From NCBI RefSeq assembly GCF_029889805.1, contig NZ_JARANT010000019.1, positions 1 through 36,701 on the forward strand: DNA of 36,701 nt, in the 5' to 3' direction. Under the pieces are notes generated by a model, which worked only from the letters and a program-made list of their open reading frames with translations, did not search any database and had not been told where the DNA came from. Each line of letters begins with the position of its first letter. Position 1 is the first letter of the stretch. The stretch comes from Halorubrum sp. Boch-26 (GTDB lineage: Archaea > Halobacteriota > Halobacteria > Halobacteriales > Haloferacaceae). Shown piece after piece: positions 8,121-15,450 of the stretch. The position numbers and the translations under genes are program-made.

Positions 8121-8200
8121 GTTACGAAATACTAAAGTGAAAAATACGTTTGATTCTGGTTTATTTTGCTTTAAAACACAATGAATGCTTTTTTCTGCTT
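8121..8200. other. AT-rich island between divergent genes
   Basis: These 80 bases contain 22 G or C by my count (about 28%), against a background clearly above 60%. They include runs such as TTTATTTTGCTTTAAAAC. No protein with haloarchaeal composition is encoded. The stretch lies between the 52-residue gene and the TrpD2-like gene. TTTAAAAC at about 8171 could serve as a TATA box for a short plus-strand RNA. Confidence 0.4.
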
Positions 8201-8326
8201 TGTGGATGCGTACCACGGAACCGGCGAAAATCCGTTCGGATCTCGAGGTCATCGCTCGCACGCGCCGCAACCGCGAGGGCGTGGGATCGGCCTGCCTCTT
8301 CCCAGCGCTCGGGAGCCGAGCGAGGG

Positions 8327-8334
8327 ACTTTTCG
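8327..8334 (+). promoter_or_regulatory. TATA-like element for the TrpD2-like gene
   Basis: ACTTTTCG is centred 26-27 nt before the ATG at 8357. It is a moderate match that supports the chosen start. Confidence 0.4.
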
Positions 8335-8356
8335 TCCGAGGACCCGAACGAGGCGT

Positions 8357-9481
8357 ATGGCTCAGGCGACCCAGGAGTTCGGCGAGTGGCCCCTCAAGCG
8401 GCTGATGACCGAGGTCTGCGGCTCCGGCCACAAGTCGGCCGACGACCTGACGCGCGCGCAGGCGACCGAGGCGTTCGAGCGAATCCTCGCGAACGAGCCC
8501 GACCCGACCACGCTCGGGGCGTTCTGGCTCGCGAACCGCTGGAAGCGGAACACGCCCGAGGAGTTGGGCGCGTACGTCGACGTGATGTGCGAGCGCGTCG
8601 AGTACGCCGAACCCGACGCCGACCCCGTCGACTGCGGCGCCAACTACGACGGGAAGGGACGGTCCGCGATCTTAGGCGTCGCGGCCGGGGCAGTCGCGGC
8701 CGCGGCCGGCACCCCCGTCGTCGTCCACTCGGGCGATCGCGTCCCCACGCAGAAGCAGGACGCCTACAAGCACGTCTTAGACGAGCTCGGCGTCCACACC
8801 GAGCTGAGGCCCTCGGACTCCGCCGACATGGTCGACGAGACCGGCTTCGGCTTCTACTACCAGCCCGCGTTCAACCCCGCCATCGACGACCTGTTCGACC
8901 GGCGCGACCAGATGGGGGTCCGGACGTTCGTCAACACGATCGAGACGCTGGCGAACCCCGCCGGGGCGTCGGTCCACCTCGGCTCCTTCTACCACCTCGC
9001 GTTCGCGAAGAAGGTGGTCGACACGTTCGTCGAGAGCGAGTTCCACGACCTCGACCGCGTCCTGATGTTCCAGGGGATGGAGGGGTACGACGACGTGCGT
9101 CCCGGCTACACCAAGGTCGCGGAGTGGGGCGCGGCGGACGGGAGCGACGCCGACGGTGGCGAGACGACCGACAGCGACGGGGCCGGCAGCGACGGCGCCT
9201 CATTCGACGACTTCGAGATCGAGACCGCCGAGTACGGGATGGACCTCGAAGAGGACGACCTCGCGGTCGACGACGTCGCCGCCGACTCCGCGCGGATCAC
9301 CGAGGAGGTGCTGGCCGGCGAGCGCGACGACGCCTTCGCCGACGCGGTCGCGGTCAACGCCGCCCTCCGGATCTACGCCCGCGAGGACGCCGACTCGATC
9401 GAGGCGGGGCTGGAAACCGCCCGCGAGGCCATCGACGACGGCTCCGCGCTGGGCGTGCTCGAAGACCTGCGCGCGTTCTGA
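8357..9481 (+). CDS. TrpD2-like (anthranilate phosphoribosyltransferase family) protein
   Basis: A 374-residue member of the class III nucleoside phosphorylase/anthranilate phosphoribosyltransferase fold. An N-terminal helical domain (about 1-75, with SGHKSADDLTRAQATEAFERIL) precedes the phosphoribosyl-binding domain. It departs from canonical TrpD: the usual GTGGD glycine loop is replaced by CGANYDGKGRSAILGVAAG, and the later region has HSGDRVPTQKQD. This points to the TrpD2/YbiB branch, whose members bind nucleic acid or act on unknown substrates, rather than to tryptophan synthesis; no trp genes are nearby. A low-complexity acidic/serine insert lies around residues 258-285. The start is taken from the TATA-like element at 8327; the open frame extends further upstream but without protein-like composition. 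Confidence 0.75.
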   Translation: MAQATQEFGEWPLKRLMTEVCGSGHKSADDLTRAQATEAFERILANEPDPTTLGAFWLANRWKRNTPEELGAYVDVMCERVEYAEPDADPVDCGANYDGKGRSAILGVAAGAVAAAAGTPVVVHSGDRVPTQKQDAYKHVLDELGVHTELRPSDSADMVDETGFGFYYQPAFNPAIDDLFDRRDQMGVRTFVNTIETLANPAGASVHLGSFYHLAFAKKVVDTFVESEFHDLDRVLMFQGMEGYDDVRPGYTKVAEWGAADGSDADGGETTDSDGAGSDGASFDDFEIETAEYGMDLEEDDLAVDDVAADSARITEEVLAGERDDAFADAVAVNAALRIYAREDADSIEAGLETAREAIDDGSALGVLEDLRAF

Positions 9482-9717
9482 CGGGCAGCGCGACGACTGT
9501 GGACCCGACCCTCGATGCCGGTTTTGAATGAATCCCCGAGGGGTTCGGAAAGCTCACTCAGGCGTTCGTGATAGACGCCCACACTCACTGAACGCCGTGA
9601 TGCACGCTGTCATCTCACACCGGGCGAGCCTCCGCACTGGCCACGGGTGAACACTGCGACGCGCACGGCGCCAAATCGGCTCTCCTCCGTCTCTCCGCCT
9701 CCTGCGGCCGTCGTCGA
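9482..9717. other. Intergenic region with small inverted repeats
   Basis: Between the TrpD2-like gene and the convergent nadE there are 236 bases with no gene I can support. They hold a short hairpin CCCCGAGGGG (9534-9543) and an inverted repeat GGCGTTC (9561-9567) with GAACGCC (9590-9596), plus a repeated CACTCA motif. This could be the bidirectional terminator region or the worn end of a mobile element; neither is proven. Confidence 0.3.
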
Positions 9718-10551
9718 TTACCGCTCCGGTGCCGGCGGCATCGCCCGCTTGTGGGCGCTGCGCTCGTGGAGCTCGACGACGCGGTCGACGGCCTCGGCGG
9801 GCACTCCGAGCTCGCGGACCGTCGCCGCCCGCGAGAGGCCGCCGTCGACGTGGACGGCGAGGATCGCGTCGACGGTGTCGTAGTCGAGGCCCATCTCCTC
9901 GGCGTCGGTCTGGCCCTCCCACATCCCCGCGGTCGGCTCCTGCATCACGAGCTCGCGCGGGACGCCGACGTGCGCGGCCAGCTGCCGGACCTGCTGTTTG
10001 TAGAGGTTCCCGATGGGGTTGCAGTCGACCGCCTGATCGCCGTACTTGGTGAAGTAGCCGGTCATCGCCTCCGCGCGATTCCCCGTCCCGAGCACGACCC
10101 GATCCTCCGCGTTGGCGACGAAGTAGTTCAGGACTGCGCGGGTCCGGACGTAGACGTTGCCCGCCGCCGTCCGGTCGGCGGCGGCCTCCGGGAACGCGTC
10201 GAAGAAGGCCTCCGCGATCGGCTGGATCTCGACCACGTCGTACTCGATCCCGAGCTCGTGCGCGACGCGCTCGGCGTCGCTCATCACGTCGGAGTCGTTC
10301 ACCGCCGAGGGCATCGTGATCCCGTGGAGGCCGTCCTCGCCGAGCGCCTCGACGGCGAGATGGGCGGTCAGCGTCGAGTCGATCCCGCCCGAGAGGCCGA
10401 GGACGGCGCCCTCCGCGCCCGCGTCGTCGACGACGTCCCCGATGAACGCGACGACGCGCTCGCGGGTCGCCTCCAGCTCCGGCTCCGAGAGCCGGAGGTC
10501 GAGCGGCGGGTCGTCCGACAGCAACACCGACTGCTTCGAGGTCTGGCTCAT
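9718..10551 (-). CDS. nadE: NH3-dependent NAD+ synthetase
   Basis: A 277-residue NAD synthetase that amidates deamido-NAD using ammonia and ATP, the last step of NAD synthesis. The adenylating PP-loop SGGIDS is at residues 54-59. Other family motifs are GTGNRAEAMTGYFTKYGD (ammonia/NaAD site), the following NPIGNLYKQQVRQLA, and EPTAGMWEGQTDAEEMG near the C-terminus. There is no glutaminase domain, so it belongs to the short, ammonia-using class. The length is normal for archaea. A TATA box at 10576-10584 supports its own promoter. Confidence 0.95.
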   Translation of the reverse strand: MSQTSKQSVLLSDDPPLDLRLSEPELEATRERVVAFIGDVVDDAGAEGAVLGLSGGIDSTLTAHLAVEALGEDGLHGITMPSAVNDSDVMSDAERVAHELGIEYDVVEIQPIAEAFFDAFPEAAADRTAAGNVYVRTRAVLNYFVANAEDRVVLGTGNRAEAMTGYFTKYGDQAVDCNPIGNLYKQQVRQLAAHVGVPRELVMQEPTAGMWEGQTDAEEMGLDYDTVDAILAVHVDGGLSRAATVRELGVPAEAVDRVVELHERSAHKRAMPPAPER

Positions 10552-10575
10552 GGTAACAGACAGGGGCCGAGACGA

Positions 10576-10584
10576 CTAATATCC
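10576..10584 (-). promoter_or_regulatory. TATA box for nadE
   Basis: Minus-strand GGATATTAG is centred about 28 nt before the ATG at 10551, consistent with a leaderless transcript. Confidence 0.5.
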
Positions 10585-10679
10585 CCGCTTCTCGCCCGTG
10601 AACTGGACGTTCGTCGGGTTTTTGTCACCTTCGCTCCGTCACCGCACGCTCCCTCGTCGTCGCCGAGATTCGGTCTCCC

Positions 10680-11327
10680 CTACAACAGTCCCTCTCGCTC
10701 GGCGAGCAGCAGCCCCTCCAGCGTCGCGTCGTTTGTCGGCGGCTCGCGGGCGACCTCCAGCGCCTCCTCGATCGGGACCGCGCGCGGCGAGAGGAACTCG
10801 TTGCTGTCGTGGTCGACTTGGACCGGTTCGAGCCCCTCGGCGAACACGTACCCGCGCGTGTGACGGAGCACGCCCGTCGAGCACCACACCTCCTGTAACA
10901 GCGACGTCGACGAGGGCGCGAAGCCGGTCTCCTCTGCGAGCTCGCGCGCGCCGGCGGCGGTGTACGACTCGCCGCGCTCGACGATCCCCGCGGGCAGTTC
11001 CAGCTGGGTGTTCCGCACGGTCGGGCGGTACTGCTCGACGAACAGCACGTCGCCGTCGGCGACCGCGATCACGACCGTCGCCGGCGACAGCTCCGCCCAG
11101 TAGTACTTCTTCTCCGACCCGTCCGGCTGCTCGACGCGGTCGTACCCCCCCACGAACCAGCCGGGGTCGTACTCGACGGCGACCTCTCGGACCGGCCACT
11201 CCGGTTCGCCCGGCAGCGAGTGGTTGCGGCCGTCGGCGAAGGCCGGGAGGTCGCGCAGGTCGGCGGCGGGGGCGTCGTCGCCCGCACGCTCGCCCTCGCC
11301 GCCCGCACGCTCGTTCTCGTCGCTCAC
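10680..11327 (-). CDS. Nudix hydrolase, ADP-ribose pyrophosphatase-like
   Basis: A 215-residue Nudix enzyme. The Nudix box runs from G114 to F136 (GIVERGES...ARELAEETGF) and keeps the REUXEEXG metal-binding glutamates. The segment LFVEQYRPTVRNTQLELPAG before it is typical of ADP-ribose/nucleotide-sugar pyrophosphatases (NudF/ADPRase-like). The N-terminal 25 residues are acidic and probably disordered. The start codon is GTG 11327, which overlaps the stop of the upstream gene by 4 nt (GTGA), so translation is likely coupled. Turnover of ADP-ribose fits loosely with the neighbouring nadE, but the two genes have separate promoters. Confidence 0.88.
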   Translation of the reverse strand: MSDENERAGGEGERAGDDAPAADLRDLPAFADGRNHSLPGEPEWPVREVAVEYDPGWFVGGYDRVEQPDGSEKKYYWAELSPATVVIAVADGDVLFVEQYRPTVRNTQLELPAGIVERGESYTAAGARELAEETGFAPSSTSLLQEVWCSTGVLRHTRGYVFAEGLEPVQVDHDSNEFLSPRAVPIEEALEVAREPPTNDATLEGLLLAEREGLL

Positions 11328-11707
11328 GGCTGCACCACCTCCACGCGGTAGACCGCTCCATCGTACCGCACGCGGACCCCGTCGTCGGTCGCGGCCTCGG
11401 GGGTCTGCCGCGTGAGCGCGTCCACCTCGTCAAACGGCGTGTGGGTGAACCACTCCTTGATCCCGTACGCGTCGGACAGGTACGGGTCGGAGCGCCCGTC
11501 GTCGCTCGCGAGCGCGCTCGTCAGGAACGGCCACCGACGCTCGGAGGCGTTGTTGACGTCGGCCGCCGGCTCGGCGGTCTCGATCGGCTCGGCGGTCAGG
11601 TAGTAGGGGTCGCCGCCGCCGAGGTAGCTCGGCAGGGCGCCCAACGCGAGCAGGGCGACGACGACCAAGGCGATGGCGACGAGGAGGTTCCGGGTGACCC
11701 GGCGCAT
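11324..11707 (-). CDS. Membrane-anchored haloarchaeal protein of unknown function
   Basis: A 127-residue protein starting MRRVTRN, with one hydrophobic N-terminal helix (about 8-25, LLVAIALVVVALLALGAL) that is a signal anchor, followed by an extracellular-type domain of about 100 residues with motifs PYYLTAEPIET and GIKEWFTHTPFDEVDALT. There is no lipobox cysteine, so it is not a lipoprotein. No family is recognised. Its stop overlaps the Nudix start by 4 nt, making a two-gene operon. A TATA-like GGTATTCC at 11730-11737 supports the ATG at 11707; upstream in-frame residues are Arg-rich. Confidence 0.72.
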   Translation of the reverse strand: MRRVTRNLLVAIALVVVALLALGALPSYLGGGDPYYLTAEPIETAEPAADVNNASERRWPFLTSALASDDGRSDPYLSDAYGIKEWFTHTPFDEVDALTRQTPEAATDDGVRVRYDGAVYRVEVVQP

Positions 11708-11729
11708 GGTCGACGTTGGCGCCGGCGGG

Positions 11730-11737
11730 GAATACCG
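11730..11737 (-). promoter_or_regulatory. TATA-like element for the anchor protein/Nudix operon
   Basis: Minus-strand GGTATTCC is centred about 26 nt before the ATG at 11707. It is a moderate match. Confidence 0.35.
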
Positions 11738-11820
11738 GTTTCGACCGCGGCGGATCCGGACTCGGACGCCACGTTTCGCCCTCCCGTCCACCCCACTGCG
11801 TCGCCCCCCGCGCCGACGCG

Positions 11821-11828
11821 CTTTACTC
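11821..11828 (+). promoter_or_regulatory. TATA box for the DUF5787 gene
   Basis: CTTTACTC is centred about 26 nt before the ATG at 11851 in the divergent promoter region. Confidence 0.4.
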
Positions 11829-11850
11829 GCCCGCGCCCCTCTTCGCTCCC

Positions 11851-12807
11851 ATGGAGTTCCGGTTCGAGCTGGCGCTGTGTGCCGCGCTCGAATCGCCGGA
11901 CTGTGTCGTCGCCCGCCAGCTCGGTGCCGGCGTGGCGAACCCCGGCGGTCGGATCGTCGACGTCTGCGTGCTGGAGCCCGGCCCGGGGTTCGACCGGCGG
12001 GCGGCGATCACCCCCGAACGGATCCCGGACCCCGCGATCGAGGCGGCGGTCGGCCCCGGCGAGGCGGTCCCGGTCGCGGACGCGTTCGAGTTCCCGCCGG
12101 AACGGGCGGCCGCGGTCGTCGAGCGGGCCGTCGAGGTCGGCTACCTCGAACGCGAGCGCCGCGACGGGCGGCCGGTCGCCCGCGCGACCGCCCGGTACCC
12201 CGACGACTGGGTCGGCTCGCTGACCGCGATCGAGAACAAGCCGGACCTTGGGAACCCGGGCGATTTGGCGGCCCAGCTGCGGTACGACGTCGCGCTCGGG
12301 CTGTTCGACGAGGCGGTCCTCGCCACCGCCTCCTACGTCACCCGCGCGCACCTCAACCGGATCCCCGATCCGGTCGGAGTCTGGCGGTTCGACCCCGAGA
12401 CGGGCGAGCGCGAGGTGGTCCGCGAGCCCGACCCGCTCGACCCCGACGCGCCCGGCGTCGAGATCCGCGAGGAGCGGTCGCTTCGGACTGACGTCGCCCT
12501 CGTCGACCCGGACGCGTTGGCCCGCAAGCGGCGCCGGATCGCGGAGCGCGCGTACGGGAAGGGATGGAGACCGTCGCCCCCGGCGTGCGCGCACGCGACC
12601 GGGACCGCCGACGGTCGGCCGCACTGCGAGCGGTTCGACCGGGTGGTCGATCCGGGGCGCGACTGCGGCGCGGGCTGTGCGGCGTACGACCCCGCCGACC
12701 CGCCGGCGGTCGATCGGGACGGGCTCCGCGACGAGCGGACCGCGTGGGTGGCCGAGCCCGACCGCGACGGGCCGCGCCGACAGTCGGGGCTCTCGCGGTT
12801 CCTGTGA
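11851..12807 (+). CDS. DUF5787 family haloarchaeal protein, nuclease-like
   Basis: A 318-residue haloarchaeal protein of the DUF5787 type. The N-terminal region MEFRFELALCAALE is followed by a helical part, then by TAIENKPDL at 126-133. The E-x-K of this motif (E128, K130), after an acidic strand around D38 (RIVDVCVLEPG), resembles the PD-(D/E)XK nuclease arrangement (inference). A positively charged helix (ALARKRRRIAERAYGKGW) and a C-terminal cysteine set C246, C259, C272, C276 (CX12CX12CX3C) could bind zinc or an iron-sulfur cluster. The start is set by the TATA box at 11821. Its stop codon lies inside a 21-bp tandem repeat. Confidence 0.78.
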   Translation: MEFRFELALCAALESPDCVVARQLGAGVANPGGRIVDVCVLEPGPGFDRRAAITPERIPDPAIEAAVGPGEAVPVADAFEFPPERAAAVVERAVEVGYLERERRDGRPVARATARYPDDWVGSLTAIENKPDLGNPGDLAAQLRYDVALGLFDEAVLATASYVTRAHLNRIPDPVGVWRFDPETGEREVVREPDPLDPDAPGVEIREERSLRTDVALVDPDALARKRRRIAERAYGKGWRPSPPACAHATGTADGRPHCERFDRVVDPGRDCGAGCAAYDPADPPAVDRDGLRDERTAWVAEPDRDGPRRQSGLSRFL

Positions 12808-12850
12808 TCGCTTTCGCGGTTCCTGTGATCGCTTTCGCGCTCCCTGTGGG
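12793..12850 (+). repeat. 21-bp tandem repeat across the DUF5787 stop codon
   Basis: The unit TCGCGGTTCCTGTGATCGCT plus one T is present at 12793-12813 and 12814-12834, with a third, diverged partial copy from 12835. The gene's own TGA is inside the first copy. The repeat ends just before the TATA box of the next gene. Confidence 0.85.
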
Positions 12851-12854
12851 AATC

Positions 12855-12864
12855 CTTATATCCC
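12855..12864 (+). promoter_or_regulatory. TATA box for the CBS-domain gene
   Basis: CTTATATCCC is centred about 26 nt before the ATG at 12884, a near-consensus element. Confidence 0.55.
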
Positions 12865-12883
12865 GAGCGACGGACCCTCACGT

Positions 12884-13291
12884 ATGAACGACATCGACGA
12901 CGTGTTCGTCGCGCGGTTGATGACGAGCGAGCTCCACACGGTGACGCCCGACACGCTGGTCGAGGACGCGGCCGCCGTGCTGCTCGACAACGACATCAGC
13001 TCGGCGCTGGTCGTCGACGACGACGGCGCCCTGGTCGGCATCCTCACCACGACCGACTTCGTCGACATCGTCGCGAAGAGCCAGCCGAAGGCCGAGACGA
13101 CCGTCGAGCGGTACATGACTCGCGACCCGGTCACGGCCGGCGCGCAGGACTCCGTCGCGGCGGTCGCCTCGCTCATGGTCGAGCACGGGTTTCACCACGT
13201 GCCCGTCGTCGACGGCGACACGCCCATCGGGATCATCACGACCTCCGACTTCGCCGCGTACGTCTCCTCGCCGGAGACGGCGTCGCCGTAG
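12884..13291 (+). CDS. CBS-pair domain protein
   Basis: A 135-residue stand-alone Bateman module. The first CBS motif (VARLMTSELHTVTPDT...SSALVVDDDGALVGILTTTDF) is followed by the second (VERYMTRDPVTAGAQDS...HHVPVVDGDTPIGIITTSDF). Such pairs bind adenosine nucleotides or S-adenosylmethionine and signal energy or ion status. No output domain is attached, so it may act on a partner in trans; the partner is unknown. It has its own TATA box at 12855. Confidence 0.9.
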   Translation: MNDIDDVFVARLMTSELHTVTPDTLVEDAAAVLLDNDISSALVVDDDGALVGILTTTDFVDIVAKSQPKAETTVERYMTRDPVTAGAQDSVAAVASLMVEHGFHHVPVVDGDTPIGIITTSDFAAYVSSPETASP

Positions 13292-13384
13292 GACGCGGTC
13301 GCCGCCGCCCGTCCGTCGTTTCCGCTCCGACTCCGACACGCTCCCGCGTCCGCGACGACGACAAGTGACGCCCCTTTCTGTGAG

Positions 13385-13392
13385 GTATTACC
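13385..13392 (+). promoter_or_regulatory. TATA box for the flavin monooxygenase gene
   Basis: GTATTACC is centred about 27 nt before the ATG at 13415. Confidence 0.45.
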
Positions 13393-13414
13393 CGGGGAAC
13401 GCCTACGTGGCGCC

Positions 13415-14785
13415 ATGCCCGACCACCTGCACCTCAACCTCTTCACCATGGCCTCCGTCGAGCACGTCTCGCCGGGGTCGTGGACCTTCCCCGGCGACCG
13501 GTCGCCGGCGTACACGGACCGGGAGTACTGGACCGAGGTCGCCCGGACCGCCGAGCGCGGCGGCTTCGACGCGGTGTTCTTCGCCGACGTGCGCGGGGTC
13601 TACGACGTGTACGGCGACGACCGCCACACGGCCGTCGAGAAGGGGGTCCAGACGCCCGCAAGCGACCCGCAGCTCGTCGTTCCCGCGATGGCGGAGGTCA
13701 CCGACGACCTCGGGTTCGCCGTGACGCGGTCGACGACGTACACCCACCCCTACCAGCTCGCGCGAGAGTTCTCCACGCTCGATCACCTCACCGACGGCCG
13801 GGTCGCGATCAACGTCGTCACCTCGTACCTCCAGTCGGCCGCCGAGAACCTCGGCCTCGACGAGCGGATGGACAAGCAGACGCGTTACGACCGCGCGGAC
13901 GAGTTCCTCGACGTCTGCTACAAGCTGTGGGAGGAGTCGTGGGACGACGACGCGGTCGAGGTCGACCGCGAGGTCGGGCGGTACACCGACCCCGAGAAGG
14001 TCTCGGCGATCGACCACGAGGGCGAGCACTTCTCCGTGCCCGGCCCCCACGGCTGCGAGCCCTCGCCACAGCGGACCCCCGTCGTGTACCAGGCCGGCTC
14101 CTCCGACCGAGGCCGGGCGTTCGCGGCCGCGAACGCCGAGGCCGTCTTCGCCAGCCAGCCGACCGAGGCGGGCGTCCGCGAGTACATGACCGACGTGAAG
14201 TCGCGCGCGGCCGACCGCGGTCGCGATCCCGAGAGCCTGAAGTTCTTCATCGGCGTCGTCCCCGTCGTCGGCGAGACGCAGGCCCTCGCGGAGGCGAAGT
14301 ACGAGGAGTATAAGCGCCACGTCGACGTGGAGGCGACGCTCGCGCTCCTCTCCGGCTTCCTCGACATGGACCTGTCGGAGCTCGACCCCGACCAGAAGGT
14401 CGAGCACATCGAGACGGACGCGATCCAAGGGACGATGAACGCGTTCACGAAGGCCCAGCCGGACCGCGAGTGGACCGTCCGCGAGGTCGCGGAATTCTGC
14501 GGGCTCGGCACCACCTCCCCGACGATCGTCGGCACGCCCGCGGTGATCGCCGACGAGCTGGCGTACTGGCACGAGGCGGTCGGCGTCCACGGGTTCAACA
14601 TCAAGGAGGTCGTCCGCCCCGACTCGCTGACGGACTTCGTCGACCTCGTCGTCCCGAGGCTGCGCGACCGCGGGCTCGTCCCGGACCCGAACGACGGCGA
14701 GGGGCGCCGCGGCGGCACCCTCCGCGAGCGCCTGTTCGGCGAGGGGCAGTCCCGGCTCCGCGACGACCACCCGGCGAGACAGTAG
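13415..14785 (+). CDS. LLM-class flavin-dependent monooxygenase (NtaA/SnaA/DszA type)
   Basis: A 456-residue TIM-barrel oxidoreductase of the bacterial luciferase-like group. Recognisable parts are the opening HLNLFTMASVEHVSPGSWTFP, WTEVARTAERGGFDAVFFAD, the flavin region RSTTYTHPYQLAREFSTLDHLTDGR followed by INVVTS, and QAGSSDRGRAFAAANAEAVF. These match the NtaA/SnaA/DszA subgroup, which uses reduced FMN supplied by a separate reductase to oxidise organosulfur, chelator or amine compounds. No reductase or sulfur genes are nearby, so the substrate is unknown. The length is normal. Tandem hairpins downstream at 14886-14974 probably end the transcript. Confidence 0.9.
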   Translation: MPDHLHLNLFTMASVEHVSPGSWTFPGDRSPAYTDREYWTEVARTAERGGFDAVFFADVRGVYDVYGDDRHTAVEKGVQTPASDPQLVVPAMAEVTDDLGFAVTRSTTYTHPYQLAREFSTLDHLTDGRVAINVVTSYLQSAAENLGLDERMDKQTRYDRADEFLDVCYKLWEESWDDDAVEVDREVGRYTDPEKVSAIDHEGEHFSVPGPHGCEPSPQRTPVVYQAGSSDRGRAFAAANAEAVFASQPTEAGVREYMTDVKSRAADRGRDPESLKFFIGVVPVVGETQALAEAKYEEYKRHVDVEATLALLSGFLDMDLSELDPDQKVEHIETDAIQGTMNAFTKAQPDREWTVREVAEFCGLGTTSPTIVGTPAVIADELAYWHEAVGVHGFNIKEVVRPDSLTDFVDLVVPRLRDRGLVPDPNDGEGRRGGTLRERLFGEGQSRLRDDHPARQ

Positions 14786-14885
14786 CGCCCTCGAATCGGG
14801 CGATCTCACCCGAATTTATCAGATCCGAATCCGACAACGCTGCCGCCCCCACTACTGTTAAGTGCGTTCCCCTGCTTCGCTCAGG

Positions 14886-14915
14886 TGACGCTTCGCTTGG
14901 AGGGCCGAAGCGTCA
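14886..14915 (+). other. Perfect 10-bp hairpin, first of a tandem pair
   Basis: TGACGCTTCG (14886-14895) pairs exactly with CGAAGCGTCA (14906-14915) around a 10-nt loop. Flanking CCCC/GGGG tracts could extend it imperfectly. It lies 101 nt after the monooxygenase stop. Confidence 0.6.
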
Positions 14916-14928
14916 GCGGGGACCTACT

Positions 14929-14974
14929 GAACGGCACGCCCGTGCCACCTTTTCCCGGCACGGGCGTGCCGTTC
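14929..14974 (+). terminator. Perfect 18-bp inverted repeat, probable terminator or structured RNA
   Basis: The arms at 14929-14946 and 14957-14974 are perfect 18-nt reverse complements with a 10-nt loop containing TTTT. Each arm is itself a near-palindrome (GGCACG-CC-CGTGCC). Strong GC hairpins of this kind between genes may terminate or stabilise transcripts. The 282-nt gap 14786-15067 holds no protein gene I can support. Confidence 0.5.
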
Positions 14975-15067
14975 GTTCCTTTCACACCGACGAGCGACGG
15001 CCGCCTCCGTCGATCGCGATGTTCTGGACGCCGATAGCTCCAAGGCCGCGTCCGCCGACGGTCCGGT

Positions 15068-15442
15068 ATGCCGCTGTTACAGTTCTCGACGACGCTGTCG
15101 CTCTCGCCGACCGATCGCGAGTCGTTCGTCGCGTTCGTCACCGACCGATACACCGAGGAGATGGCGACCGCGGCGGGCCACGTGGCGGTGACGATCGCCG
15201 AGCACGAGCCGTCGGCGATGGCGATCGGTCGGGGCGTCGACGGCCCGCTGCTGTTCCTCGACGCGGAGATCCGCGAGGGCCGCCCCGTCGAGTACAAGCG
15301 GGCGTTCGGGCTGGCGGTGATGGAGCGTGCGGTCGCGGCGCTCGGCGTCCCAGAGCCGAACGCCAAGGTCGTGTTTACCGAACACGCCGGCGAGGACATG
15401 ATGGGAATCGACCGCGTGGGCGGCGACTGGGAGGGGGAGTGA
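15068..15442 (+). CDS. MIF-like tautomerase superfamily protein
   Basis: A 124-residue protein beginning MPLLQFSTTLSLSPTDRESF. The proline directly after the initiator Met is the catalytic base of the tautomerase superfamily once Met is removed. The arrangement of strand, helix (ESFVAFVTDRYTEEMA), strand (HVAVTIAEH), GPLLFLDAEIREGRP, helix and strand matches the MIF branch of about 115-125 residues, which forms trimers. The substrate is unknown. It is convergent with the dUTPase-family gene with 8 nt between the stops. Confidence 0.8.
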   Translation: MPLLQFSTTLSLSPTDRESFVAFVTDRYTEEMATAAGHVAVTIAEHEPSAMAIGRGVDGPLLFLDAEIREGRPVEYKRAFGLAVMERAVAALGVPEPNAKVVFTEHAGEDMMGIDRVGGDWEGE

Positions 15443-15450
15443 CGCTCCGC

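Noticed and set aside
7808..8357. Replication origin at the AT-rich island
   Set aside because: There is no orc1/cdc6 gene nearby and no recognisable origin recognition box repeats.
9482..9717. Possible insertion sequence remnant near the end of the TrpD2-like gene
   Set aside because: Short inverted repeats exist, but I cannot find paired ends, a target duplication or a transposase fragment. It is kept only as a structured intergenic region.
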